From Sphingobacteriales bacterium (GTDB lineage: Bacteria > Bacteroidota > Bacteroidia > Chitinophagales > LD1): DNA of 64,000 nucleotides. The stretch is from contig JADFDM010000006.1 of assembly GCA_018262795.1 (NCBI GenBank), positions 177,319 through 241,318 of the forward strand, given 5' to 3'. The position numbers and the translations under genes are program-made. This document shows positions 18,497 to 26,724 of the stretch, in pieces. Within the stretch, counting starts at the first letter, position 1. Each line of letters begins with the position of its first letter. The notes under the pieces were generated by a model. The model saw only the letters and a program-made list of their open reading frames with translations, did no database searches and was not told where the DNA came from.

Positions 18497-19324
18497 TTAC
18501 CAGTCCTTGAGAATCTTCACATTTACAGGTTTTGCTTGCTTTTGCTGCACTTTCTGATTCGTTTTCTGTTCCTCATTGCTAAGTGCTTGCAGCAGTTGTT
18601 CCGCTTCTTGTTTCGATAGCTTGGGTTTTTGCCCTTGCTGCTGTGGTTGCTTTTGCTGGTCTTTATTCGCCTGCTGATCTTGATTCTGCTTGTCTTTGTC
18701 CTGCTGCTTATTATCCTTCTGCTGGTCTTTCTGCTGCTGGTCTTTGTCCTTGTCTTTTTGATTTTTCTTGTCGTTCTGGCCGCCCCCTTGCTGCTGTTGA
18801 TGCAACATGGCATTGGCATACGCTAAATTGTATTTCGTGTCGTGGTCATTGGGATTCAACTTCAAGGAATTTTTATACGCCTTCACGGCATCTTCCCATT
18901 TTTTATTTTCAAGAAAGGTGTTGCCCAAGTTGTGATAGGCTTTCGCTTTTATCTTGGTGTCGGTATTGGTTTGTGCCGAAAGCTGAAATTGTTTGGCCGC
19001 CTCGTCATAGCGTTTCTGCTCATACACGGCATCGCCCAGATTAAAAGTGGCCTCCGGCATGTTGTTCTTTTTGTCGAGTGCTTTTTTATAACTGGCCTCC
19101 GCATCAGTATAATTTTCTTTGCTAAACTCCTTATTGCCTTTGCGGGTTTCAGTCTTTTCCGGTTGTGTAGTAAAAGGGATTTGAGCGGTTGAAAATTGAA
19201 CACTGAAAATTGAAAGTGCGAACACCAGCAACAGGGAAAGCGCGGTACCGGAAGTAGAAACCGTCAACCCCTTTCTCGCGAAACTAAGAGCACTGCACTG
19301 TAAATCTTTCACTTTCTTCTCCAT
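18497..19324 (-). CDS. batC: BatC-type TPR protein with Gln/Lys-rich tail
   Basis: This is the TPR member of the Bacteroidota aerotolerance (Bat) operon. After a basic N-terminus, a hydrophobic segment (about residues 25-45, ALSLLLVFALSIFSVQF) anchors or exports it. About residues 65-175 hold three TPR units: FSKENYTDAEASYKKALDKK, AVYEQKRYDEAAKQFQLSA, and TFLENKKWEDAVKAYKNSL. The remainder is an extreme Gln/Lys/Asp-rich low-complexity stretch followed by a short helix KLSKQEAEQLLQAL, typical of BatC. It is last in the six-gene minus-strand operon, 3 bp after batB. The TPRs presumably scaffold the VWA proteins at the membrane. Confidence 0.88.
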   Translation of the reverse strand: MEKKVKDLQCSALSFARKGLTVSTSGTALSLLLVFALSIFSVQFSTAQIPFTTQPEKTETRKGNKEFSKENYTDAEASYKKALDKKNNMPEATFNLGDAVYEQKRYDEAAKQFQLSAQTNTDTKIKAKAYHNLGNTFLENKKWEDAVKAYKNSLKLNPNDHDTKYNLAYANAMLHQQQQGGGQNDKKNQKDKDKDQQQKDQQKDNKQQDKDKQNQDQQANKDQQKQPQQQGQKPKLSKQEAEQLLQALSNEEQKTNQKVQQKQAKPVNVKILKDW

Positions 19325-19327
19325 ACC

Positions 19328-20323
19328 TCAGAATTTGAATGAAAATTTTCGTTCTGAAATCCACCAGTCAATCAGTAATAGTACAGCAGCAATGGCGAGG
19401 CACCACTGAAACTGATCGTCAAAATCAGTGAACACCATTTCTTCAAAATCTTTGGTACCCATGCGACCCAGTTCTTTAAAAATAGCGTTGATCTCATCGT
19501 TGCCACTGCCCAACTGAAAATATTTTCCGTTGCCTTTGGCGGCCATGTTACGCAGCATTTCCTGATTCATTTTTGAGAGCACAATGTTGCCATCTTCATC
19601 CCGCTTAAAATCGTTGCCAAAGGGAATAGGGCCTCCGTTATCGGTTCCCACGCCTATGGTAAACACTTTTATTCCCTCCTTCACCGCAGCGGCTACTTCA
19701 TCCTTTGCGCCATCTTCATTGTCTTCTCCATCGGTAATAATGATCAGCGCTTTGTGTTTACTTTCTCCCTGCACAAATGACTTTCTCGCCAACTCTATGG
19801 CTTCTGAAAAATTAGTGCCTTGTGTAGGAACTAAGCCCGGACTTAAACTTTTGAGATACATGCGCGCAGCACTGTAGTCCACCGTGAGTGGCATTTGCAG
19901 ATATGCGCGCCCGGCAAACACAATCATGCCCAAGCGGTCGTTGCGCAGTTCGTCTATGAATTTGCTCACAAAATTTTTAGCTCGAAGCAAGCGATTGGGT
20001 TTCACATCCTCGCTCAGCATAGAGTTCGACACATCCATGGCAATGATCACATCAATGCCGCTTCGCTTTACTTTTTCTTGCTTAGTACCTATTTGCGGAT
20101 TGGCAAAGCCCAGCACAATAAAAGTATAGGCGAATGAAATAAGAATGAACTTGAGCACTTGCTTGCCACTGCTGAAATCGGGAATTAATTGCATCACCAG
20201 ATTGGTTTTCCCAAAAGCCTTTAATCCTTTGCTTCGCCATCTCCGAAAAAGCAAAAAGAGAATCAGCACCGGCACTAAGGCCAGCAGCAACCACAAATAT
20301 TCTATATGCTCAAATCGAAACAT
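19328..20323 (-). CDS. batB: BatB: membrane-anchored VWA domain protein
   Basis: This 331-residue protein has membrane spans at about residues 9-26 and 58-76 and near the C-terminus (LAIAAVLLLIDWWIS). Between them is a von Willebrand factor A domain with an intact MIDAS: DVSNS at residues 97-101, TQGTNFSEAI, and ITDGEDNEDG. VWA domains bind a divalent cation and protein ligands. In the Bat system BatA and BatB are thought to assemble in the inner membrane and act with MoxR. It is close in architecture to the upstream BatA, from which it probably arose by duplication. Gaps are 4 bp upstream and 3 bp downstream. Confidence 0.93.
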   Translation of the reverse strand: MFRFEHIEYLWLLLALVPVLILFLLFRRWRSKGLKAFGKTNLVMQLIPDFSSGKQVLKFILISFAYTFIVLGFANPQIGTKQEKVKRSGIDVIIAMDVSNSMLSEDVKPNRLLRAKNFVSKFIDELRNDRLGMIVFAGRAYLQMPLTVDYSAARMYLKSLSPGLVPTQGTNFSEAIELARKSFVQGESKHKALIIITDGEDNEDGAKDEVAAAVKEGIKVFTIGVGTDNGGPIPFGNDFKRDEDGNIVLSKMNQEMLRNMAAKGNGKYFQLGSGNDEINAIFKELGRMGTKDFEEMVFTDFDDQFQWCLAIAAVLLLIDWWISERKFSFKF

Positions 20324-20327
20324 CTTT

Positions 20328-21344
20328 TTAGGGCAATGACTTTACGAATAAATACCGGCATAAAATCTCTATCAACAGCAGCAGACCGCCAAAGAGTGCG
20401 AAGGCCTGAAACTTTTCAGTCTTTCGCTGATAAGCACTTACCTCAATTTTGGTCTTCTCTAATTTGTCAATCTGATCATAAATTTCTTTCAAACTTTTAT
20501 TGCCGGTGGCGCGGAAATACTGCCCACCGGTTTTCTTGGCAATTTGTTTCAGCAAGTCTTCATCAATTTGCACATCGGTGTAATCAAACATTAACTTGCC
20601 GTCCGGAGTCATCGCTACGGGAGTCATCGCTTTCCCATTGGTGCCGATGCCGATGGTGTACACCCGCACACCATACTGCATGGCAATATCCGAAGCGGTC
20701 ATCGGATCAATCAGGCCTCGGTTGTTTACCCCATCCGTCATCAGTATCACCACTTTGCTTTTAGCTTGGCTTTCTTTCAATCGTTGCACCGAAGTAGCTA
20801 ATCCCATTCCGATAGCGGTGCCGTCTTCGAGTATTCCGTTTTTAATCGCCTTCAACTGATTTTTTACAATAGCATGATCAATAGTTACCGGGCATTGGGT
20901 AAAACTCTCTCCGGCAAACACCACCAAGCCGATACGATCGTGTGGGCGGCTGTCAATAAAACTCATCGCTTGGTTTTTTGCAGCTTCCAAGCGATTGGGA
21001 TCAAAGTCTTTTGCCAGCATTGAAGTAGATACATCCACCGCAATCACAATGTCAATTCCTTCGGTAGTCACTTTCTCTTCATCGTAAGAAGTTTGCGGGC
21101 GGGCAATAGCAACCAGCAAAAGAATAAGCGTTAGCACTCTGAAAACAGGTAATAGTTTTTTGAGTTGCGATTTGAAAGGGGTACCGAAAGCCAACAACGA
21201 ATCAGCGGAAGAAATCTTTAGCGCAGGCAATTGTTTTCGTGAACGGAAATACCACCACAAGCCCGCCAACACCAGCAGTGCGGGGATGAACCATAGCACC
21301 CATTTAGCGGCAAAAGTTACTTCTGTGAGATGCTTGAACATCAT
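20328..21344 (-). CDS. batA: BatA: membrane-anchored VWA domain protein
   Basis: The 338-residue product has N-terminal spans (residues 14-33 and 66-81), a VWA domain with MIDAS residues DVSTS (104-108) and MTDGVNNRG, and a C-terminal span (FALFGGLLLLIEILCRYLF). The ARPQTSYDEEKVTTEGIDIV lead into the domain is typical of BatA. The start codon overlaps the end of the BatD-like gene by 4 bp, indicating translational coupling. Bat proteins were first linked to oxygen tolerance in Bacteroides fragilis; the molecular role remains unclear. Confidence 0.93.
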   Translation of the reverse strand: MMFKHLTEVTFAAKWVLWFIPALLVLAGLWWYFRSRKQLPALKISSADSLLAFGTPFKSQLKKLLPVFRVLTLILLLVAIARPQTSYDEEKVTTEGIDIVIAVDVSTSMLAKDFDPNRLEAAKNQAMSFIDSRPHDRIGLVVFAGESFTQCPVTIDHAIVKNQLKAIKNGILEDGTAIGMGLATSVQRLKESQAKSKVVILMTDGVNNRGLIDPMTASDIAMQYGVRVYTIGIGTNGKAMTPVAMTPDGKLMFDYTDVQIDEDLLKQIAKKTGGQYFRATGNKSLKEIYDQIDKLEKTKIEVSAYQRKTEKFQAFALFGGLLLLIEILCRYLFVKSLP

Positions 21345-22318
21345 GGCTTCTCCTCCGTTTTGTTTTCAGTAGGTGCTGTTACCTCAATAAAATTGAAAGC
21401 CTGCTCCATTGATTTCATATTCACATCTTGCAAGGGTTGCATTTTTGCAAACTTCACTAAGTCGGCATTGCGCAGGGTTTCCAGCAGTAATTTTTTTGCC
21501 ACATCATTGATGGGGAAATCACCTATCTCAGCGGCAATCTCTTCAGTGGTTGACTCCAGCGCCATCCAACTGAATCGGTATTCTAAATACATTCGAAGAA
21601 TATCGGTGAGTTTGGTGTAATACAGTTTCAGTTCATCCTTCTGCCACAACTTTTCTTCTTCCAGTTTTTTCAACTCTTTCCTTGCCCAAATGTGAGCGGG
21701 ATCTTTCGGCTTTGGACGCACGTAGGTGTCGGGCTTTTTGTTTTTATACTTTTTCCACAACAGGTAGCCACCAATCAGCAGCAGCAACAAAATCGCAAGC
21801 GGAATCAGGTAATACAAAAACTCTTTCCATGAATACGGAACTTCTAAAGGTGCTTTTATGGGCTTAAAAGGCTTGGTGGTATCAACGTTCAAGGTGTTTA
21901 CCAGCACAGGGACTTCATTAGAAAGAAGGCTGTCCACCGTACCCGATGAATTTTTAAAAAACAGCAGCATCGGCCCGGCATGAAATTCACCGGAGTCGTA
22001 GGCAGAAACCGTATAAACTTGTGTCAACAAAATATTATTGCCTTCTGAAGAAGTATCAATTTTTGAGCTGCTGATAATCTCCATGTTACCGAGCGTGTCC
22101 ACCAGTTTGGGAATGGCTAACTGTAAATCTTTTGAATGTTTTATCGTCAGTCGAACATGCAACTGGTCGCCAATTAAAATTTTATTGGAATCGGCTTTGA
22201 GAGTAGCCGAAAGCGATTGACTGAAACTCGGAAGCCCAAGCGATAAAACACATAGCAGCACAAAGGCGTGTCGCCATCGTTGAACTCTGAAAGCTATATT
22301 TTGAACTCCGGCAATCAT
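21341..22318 (-). CDS. BatD-like membrane protein of the Bat operon
   Basis: The 325-residue protein starts with a basic stretch and hydrophobic segment (HAFVLLCVLSLGLPSFSQ), then a beta-rich extracytoplasmic domain (SATLKADSNKILIGDQLHVRL). A span at about residues 185-205 (LIPLAILLLLLIGGYLLW) is followed by a charged cytoplasmic helical domain (RPKPKDPAHIWARKELKKLE). The external domain resembles the oxygen-tolerance (BatD) fold, and the cytoplasmic part is DUF4381-like. It overlaps both neighbours by 4 bp, tying it firmly into the operon between the DUF58 gene and batA. Confidence 0.8.
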   Translation of the reverse strand: MIAGVQNIAFRVQRWRHAFVLLCVLSLGLPSFSQSLSATLKADSNKILIGDQLHVRLTIKHSKDLQLAIPKLVDTLGNMEIISSSKIDTSSEGNNILLTQVYTVSAYDSGEFHAGPMLLFFKNSSGTVDSLLSNEVPVLVNTLNVDTTKPFKPIKAPLEVPYSWKEFLYYLIPLAILLLLLIGGYLLWKKYKNKKPDTYVRPKPKDPAHIWARKELKKLEEEKLWQKDELKLYYTKLTDILRMYLEYRFSWMALESTTEEIAAEIGDFPINDVAKKLLLETLRNADLVKFAKMQPLQDVNMKSMEQAFNFIEVTAPTENKTEEKP

Positions 22319-23253
22319 CTTCTACTTTCTCTTTTCTTAAACATATTCATCAGAGCCACCACGTAATTATCTTCGGTGTTGATAGACTGTAACTGTGCTC
22401 CGCTTTTGCCAAACATACTTTTGGTTTGTGCCACTCTTTCCACAAAGGCTTTAGCATATTGATCGCGCAACTGTTTGTTGGAGGTATCCACCCACAATTC
22501 TGTATTCGTTTCAGCATCCACTACTTTCATTAAACCTATATCGGGCAGTTGTGCTTCTCTTTCGTCATACACATGAAGCCCCAGCAGGTCGTGCTTTCTC
22601 GCGGCAATAGAAAGCGCATCTTTATATCCCGCATTCATGAAGTCGGAAATTAGAAAGGCGATACATTTTTTCTTCACTACATTGTTGAAATAGCGAAGTG
22701 CTTCCTTAATATTGGTACCGTTGCTCTTAGGATGAAAGTCGTATATCTCTGAAATAATTCGCAAAATGTGAGTCTTTCCTTTTTTAGGGGGAATAAATTT
22801 CTCTATCACATCACTGAAAAAGATCACCCCCACTTTGTCGTTGTTGTTGATGGCCGAAAAAGCAAGCACCGCACTGATCTCGGCAATAATATGGTTCTTG
22901 AAGTCACTCTGCGTTCCAAAAAAACTCGATTGGCTCACATCAATTAAAAGCATCACGGTGAGTTCTCTTTCTTCTTCAAATACTTTTATAAATGGCCGGT
23001 TGTTGCGGGCGGTTACATTCCAGTCTATCATCCGCACATCATCGCCAAATTGATACTCGCGCACTTCACTAAAGGATATTCCCTTCCCTTTAAAAGCAGA
23101 ATGATAACTCCCGGAAAAAATCTGATTAGAGAGTTTCCTCGTCTTGATTTCTATTCTGCGAAGTTTTTTTCGCTTCTCAGCCCCACCTAAATCCTTCCCG
23201 AAAGAAGGGACTTTAGATTCGGCTTTCTTTGAAAACAATTCTTTCATCAACAT
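22315..23253 (-). CDS. DUF58 domain protein of the MoxR/Bat operon
   Basis: This 312-residue soluble protein carries the DUF58 signature YQFGDDVRMIDWNVTARNN (an Asp-Trp pair and an Arg) followed by a VWA-like region LLIDVSQSSFFG with DxSxS geometry and FLISDFMNAGYKD. DUF58 proteins nearly always sit next to a MoxR ATPase and are assumed to act with it in maturation of membrane complexes. It follows moxR by 58 bp. A small GC palindrome (CCCCC-TTA-GGGGG at 23279) lies in that gap. It overlaps the next gene by 4 bp. Confidence 0.92.
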   Translation of the reverse strand: MLMKELFSKKAESKVPSFGKDLGGAEKRKKLRRIEIKTRKLSNQIFSGSYHSAFKGKGISFSEVREYQFGDDVRMIDWNVTARNNRPFIKVFEEERELTVMLLIDVSQSSFFGTQSDFKNHIIAEISAVLAFSAINNNDKVGVIFFSDVIEKFIPPKKGKTHILRIISEIYDFHPKSNGTNIKEALRYFNNVVKKKCIAFLISDFMNAGYKDALSIAARKHDLLGLHVYDEREAQLPDIGLMKVVDAETNTELWVDTSNKQLRDQYAKAFVERVAQTKSMFGKSGAQLQSINTEDNYVVALMNMFKKRESRR

Positions 23254-23311
23254 CTGCTACTGATCTTTTGTCTTTTATCCCCCTTAGGGGGGGTAGGGGG
23301 CTGGCAACTGC

Positions 23312-24322
23312 CTACGGCACCTCCACCGCATTCAATATTTCACTGATTATTTCTTCACTCGTAACATTCTCTGCTTCGGCTTCATAGGTTAATCCAATGC
23401 GATGGCGCATTACATCAAAGCAAATAGCTCTTACATCTTCGGGAATTACGTAGCCCCTGCGCTTAATGAAGGCATACGCTTTTGAAGCCACCGCCAAGTT
23501 GATACTGGCGCGCGGAGAACCACCGTAAGAAATAAGCGGTTTAATTTTATCTAATTTATAGTCTTCGGGCTTGCGGGTCGCAAAAACAATGTCTAAAATA
23601 TATCGCTCTATTTTCTCGTCCATATATACCTCGCGCACAGTTTTGCGGGCATTGAGAATTTCCTCTTTCTTCACCACTGCATTTATTACCTTATCGCTCA
23701 GTTGCATATTCTGGCGAATAATCAATTGCTCTTCTTCTTTTTTAGGATAGGTAACTACTACTTTCAGCATAAAGCGATCTATTTGAGCTTCAGGGAGCGG
23801 ATAAGTTCCTTCTTGTTCAATAGGATTTTGGGTAGCCAGAACAAGGAACGGCTCCTCCAATTTATAGCTGTGCTCGCCAATGGTTACCTGCTTTTCTTGC
23901 ATAGCTTCCAAAAGAGCCGATTGCACTTTGGCAGGCGCACGGTTTATCTCATCAGCCAAAATTAAGTTGGCAAAGATGGGGCCTTTCTTTACCGCAAAGT
24001 CATTTTCCTTTTGATTGTAAATCATGGTTCCAATTAAGTCGGCAGGTAGCAAGTCGGGCGTAAACTGGATGCGGGCAAACTTGGCGTGTATCGCTGAGGC
24101 CATTGATTTGATAGCTAATGTTTTCGCGAGGCCGGGAACTCCTTCTAGTAGAATGTGCCCGTTCGAGAGTAAAGCCAGCATCAGTCTTTCGACCATATAC
24201 TTCTGCCCTACGATAGATTTCCCCAGTTCCATGCTGAGTACGTCCACAAAGGAGCTTTCGCGATTTATTTTTTCATTTAGCGAAGCAATGTCTATCGAGG
24301 TGTTACTTGAGATGATATCCAT
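23312..24322 (-). CDS. moxR: MoxR family AAA+ ATPase
   Basis: The 336-residue protein has Walker A GVPGLAKT (residues 61-68), Walker B ILADEINRAP (121-130), sensor 1 in FLVLATQNPIEQEG, and the C-terminal lid with YGGSPRASINLAVASKAYA. MoxR ATPases are chaperone-like and work with VWA-domain partners. The partners here are the DUF58 protein, BatA and BatB encoded directly downstream. It is the first gene of the operon. The DUF3078 gene upstream is separated by a terminator at 24415, so transcription probably restarts in the roughly 90 bp between that hairpin and the moxR start. Confidence 0.95.
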   Translation of the reverse strand: MDIISSNTSIDIASLNEKINRESSFVDVLSMELGKSIVGQKYMVERLMLALLSNGHILLEGVPGLAKTLAIKSMASAIHAKFARIQFTPDLLPADLIGTMIYNQKENDFAVKKGPIFANLILADEINRAPAKVQSALLEAMQEKQVTIGEHSYKLEEPFLVLATQNPIEQEGTYPLPEAQIDRFMLKVVVTYPKKEEEQLIIRQNMQLSDKVINAVVKKEEILNARKTVREVYMDEKIERYILDIVFATRKPEDYKLDKIKPLISYGGSPRASINLAVASKAYAFIKRRGYVIPEDVRAICFDVMRHRIGLTYEAEAENVTSEEIISEILNAVEVP

Positions 24323-24414
24323 AATCAGTTTGTTTTGAGGGCAGCAAAAATACCCGTACGATTAATTGTTAAAAATCAAAGTTTGTTAAGCATTCCCTGC
24401 ATTTGTAAAAGATT

Positions 24415-24440
24415 CAAAAAAAAGGGCGCTAAGGCCCTTT
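24415..24440 (-). terminator. Rho-independent terminator after the DUF3078 gene
   Basis: On the minus strand AAAGGGC (24440-24434) pairs with GCCCTTT (24427-24421) around a 6-base loop and runs into a T tract (plus-strand A run at 24416-24420). It lies 25 bp past the stop codon at 24465 and separates that gene from the Bat operon. Confidence 0.75.
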
Positions 24441-24464
24441 ATTTAAGATATTATAGAGTGAAAA

Positions 24465-25643
24465 TTAAAACTTAAAAGATAGGCCAAGACCAAATTGTTC
24501 AAATATTTGAATTTTGCTGAAGCCGGTGATGGTCTGTCCTGTTTTATCCATATCAGTAATACCATCGGGTCCTTTTTTGCCGGTATCATTCTTTCTGGTA
24601 TCAATAGGCACTTGAGCGTTGTACTGATAAACAAACTTGGTGGAAAGGGTAGCACTCAACCACTTGTTTACCTTAAACACTATATCATTTTCCCATTTCA
24701 CTACGGGAATGTGTTTAGTCTTTTCTGAAATAGTAATGGTGCCCAAGGAGTCTTGGTCAGCGTAATACTTAGGCAGTATAGTATTGTAGCTGCCATTCAT
24801 GTAGGCTCCAAACACATTGAGGTGCGATTTCCAGTTCACATTTTTCACAATATCTTTTTGAAAAAGCAGGTCGAGCTCCCAGCCGAGTTCTCCCATAAAC
24901 CCTGAGCCGCGCTTGAGTCCAAAACGGGTTTCATCCACATCGGAATAATAGCGATTAGTAAATGACCCATCAATGGCTGTGGTAGTGTCTCTTCCCGGAT
25001 CATCTTTGGTAACAAAAGTCATTTTACCTTCTACCGGTGAAAAGAAAAGTGTAAAGTAGTCTTTTGGTTTCCAGGTAAGGCCGGGGCCAATGGTTAACAC
25101 TGCCGGTGCTGCAAATTTTGAAACCGTGTAGCGCCTAAACCGCCCATTGCTGGTATCGGTGAGTGAATAATCATAAGTTGGAGAAAACTGACTTTCGAAA
25201 CCCACCTTAGCCGATACATACAACTCTTTCGTGATTTCATATCCAAAATTAGATTTAAGAGCCAGCAGGTCTATATTTTTTTGAAGGTTCGATTGCGCTA
25301 AAGCTTTAGAACGGATGAGGCCATTAGCGACCATACCGAACTTTGCCTCTAAGCTATTGTCCCACATCAACTTGCCCTTTTTGTAATTGGCATAGCCGCT
25401 GGCATTGATCAGAAAAGAGAAGTTGTTGTTCCCTCCCGGTCCCCATTGGTAGAGAGCTGTCTGGCTAACAGAGGCGCCCACATATCCACCAAATTTCCAA
25501 GTAGAGTCTTTGTTATAAAATCCATCGCCACTCGGCAATTCTATCTTTTTCTTCTTTGGTTTTTCGATGCTATCCTGAGCTTGTATCGAAAGAAGTGAAA
25601 AGCAAAGTAGTAAGTTTAGTAGAAGTGTCTTTTTCATATTCAT
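24465..25643 (-). CDS. DUF3078 outer-membrane-associated protein
   Basis: This 392-residue exported protein has a signal peptide ending at QAQ (residue 23) and a mature region rich in alternating beta strands with aromatic girdles. It ends FGLGLSFKF, a typical outer-membrane barrel terminus with a final Phe. Recognisable DUF3078 features are DSTWKFGGYVGASVSQTALY near residue 50, WGPGGNNNFSFLINASGYAN, and KGKLMWDNSLEAKFG. The family is widespread in Bacteroidota and of unknown function. A second start, Met3, is equally possible. The gene is monocistronic, with a terminator behind it. Confidence 0.88.
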   Translation of the reverse strand: MNMKKTLLLNLLLCFSLLSIQAQDSIEKPKKKKIELPSGDGFYNKDSTWKFGGYVGASVSQTALYQWGPGGNNNFSFLINASGYANYKKGKLMWDNSLEAKFGMVANGLIRSKALAQSNLQKNIDLLALKSNFGYEITKELYVSAKVGFESQFSPTYDYSLTDTSNGRFRRYTVSKFAAPAVLTIGPGLTWKPKDYFTLFFSPVEGKMTFVTKDDPGRDTTTAIDGSFTNRYYSDVDETRFGLKRGSGFMGELGWELDLLFQKDIVKNVNWKSHLNVFGAYMNGSYNTILPKYYADQDSLGTITISEKTKHIPVVKWENDIVFKVNKWLSATLSTKFVYQYNAQVPIDTRKNDTGKKGPDGITDMDKTGQTITGFSKIQIFEQFGLGLSFKF

Positions 25644-25811
25644 TTATTATTTAGGGCAAACTTAATTTTAAAACGGGCACAGGGCTAAACCATTTTTACA
25701 CATTTCAAACTCATTTTAGCTAATTTTTGATACAAAAATTATTGAGAGTAAATTTTTACTACCTGATAATCAGCCTATTGAAAAATTTTTGAAAAAAATA
25801 TAGTAGTATGT

Positions 25812-25844
25812 ATTGCATAATACCTTTTGTTGGATATATCTTTG
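25812..25844 (+). promoter_or_regulatory. Bacteroidota-type promoter for the small exported protein
   Basis: TTG at 25813-25815 and TATCTTTG at 25837-25844 (exact TAnnTTTG) are separated by 21 bp. The start codon is at 25915, giving a leader of about 65 bases. The gene upstream is divergent, which fits an isolated promoter. Confidence 0.6.
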
Positions 25845-25914
25845 CATCGTCAAATAGCTGACAAAGTATGATTTATTAAGCCGGTAAATTTTAAAACGCT
25901 CTAAACAAAAAGTT

Positions 25915-26268
25915 ATGAAAAAGACCCTTTTAACCTCCACAGTCACTATCGGATATTTTATGCTGATGATCACCTTGGGCATAGTTGCTTCTGTTCCGGC
26001 CAACGTTCACAAAAACTCAAAAGAAAATATTCGCAGAGAAATTAGCTACCACATCATTTGTCCTGCTTTTATTACTGAGAACAGCGAGGCCAATGAGGTA
26101 AAAGCCCTTATTCAGGTAGATGCTTCCGGTAAGCTCACTGTATTGGAAGTAAATTCCGGCAATCCCCAGTTGAAGGATTACGTGCTGGCGGAGTTGAAGA
26201 ATATACAAATCAATCCCCTTGAAACGACAGAAAAATTTGTGGTGGTAATAAAATTCCGAGTCGTGTAG
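25915..26268 (+). CDS. Small exported protein with a TonB-C-like end
   Basis: The 117-residue protein begins with a hydrophobic segment (TIGYFMLMITLGIVASVPA) that could be a signal peptide or anchor. The mature part reads ALIQVDASGKLTVLEVNSGN, KDYVLAELKNIQINP, and FVVVIKFRVV. This strand-helix-strand order resembles the TonB C-terminal fold but is too short to be a full energy transducer. I treat the resemblance as suggestive only. It has its own promoter and a strong terminator, so it is expressed independently. Confidence 0.7.
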   Translation: MKKTLLTSTVTIGYFMLMITLGIVASVPANVHKNSKENIRREISYHIICPAFITENSEANEVKALIQVDASGKLTVLEVNSGNPQLKDYVLAELKNIQINPLETTEKFVVVIKFRVV

Positions 26269-26282
26269 TTTTACAAAAGCGC

Positions 26283-26313
26283 AGGGGCAACGCATGACGT
26301 TGCCCCTATTTTT
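26283..26313 (+). terminator. Strong rho-independent terminator
   Basis: AGGGGCAACG (26283-26292) and CGTTGCCCCT (26298-26307) form a perfect 10-bp stem with a 5-base loop. ATTTTT follows. It lies 15 bp past the stop of the small exported protein gene. Confidence 0.9.
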
Positions 26314-26378
26314 CAAAACTCAGAAAGATCGAAGTAAACACGAAGTCTATATTAAAGCCGACATAAAACAGTAATGAT

Positions 26379-26720
26379 ATGAATATTGAAAACACCAAGG
26401 CGCAGATGAGGAAAGGAGTGCTGGAATTCTGCATTCTCTCTATCCTTTCAAATGGAGAGCATTATCCCACCGAGATTATTGAAAAAATGAAGAGTGGTAA
26501 ATTGCTGATAGTAGAAGGCACTCTTTACCCATTGCTCACCCGATTGAAGAATGATGGCTTGCTGGCCTATCGTTGGGTGGAATCGCAATCGGGGCCGCCT
26601 CGAAAATATTTTGTGCTGACAGAGGAAGGTCGCACTTTTTTAAAAGGACTAACCGAGGGTTGGAAAGAATTGACCGATTCGGTAAACCAAATAATTCAAC
26701 AAACCAACAAAACCAACTAA
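26379..26720 (+). CDS. PadR family transcriptional regulator
   Basis: The 113-residue protein is a compact winged-helix repressor. The N-terminal QMRKGVLEFCILSILSNGEHYPTEI is the first helix pair, the recognition region is IVEGTLYPLLTRLKNDGLLAYRW, and the wing reads GPPRKYFVLTEEGRTFL. These match the PadR-N domain almost throughout, and the short C-terminal helix is for dimerisation. It starts an operon with pspC (4-bp gap), a GIN-domain lipoprotein gene and an RDD gene. PadR regulators of this arrangement are usually autoregulatory and control the membrane genes they precede; the inducer is unknown. Confidence 0.95.
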   Translation: MNIENTKAQMRKGVLEFCILSILSNGEHYPTEIIEKMKSGKLLIVEGTLYPLLTRLKNDGLLAYRWVESQSGPPRKYFVLTEEGRTFLKGLTEGWKELTDSVNQIIQQTNKTN

Positions 26721-26724
26721 TACG

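Noticed and set aside
18217..18510. 97-codon open frame on the plus strand
   Set aside because: Composition is cysteine-rich without pattern, there is no signal or domain, and it overlaps the 3' end of the well-supported batC on the other strand.
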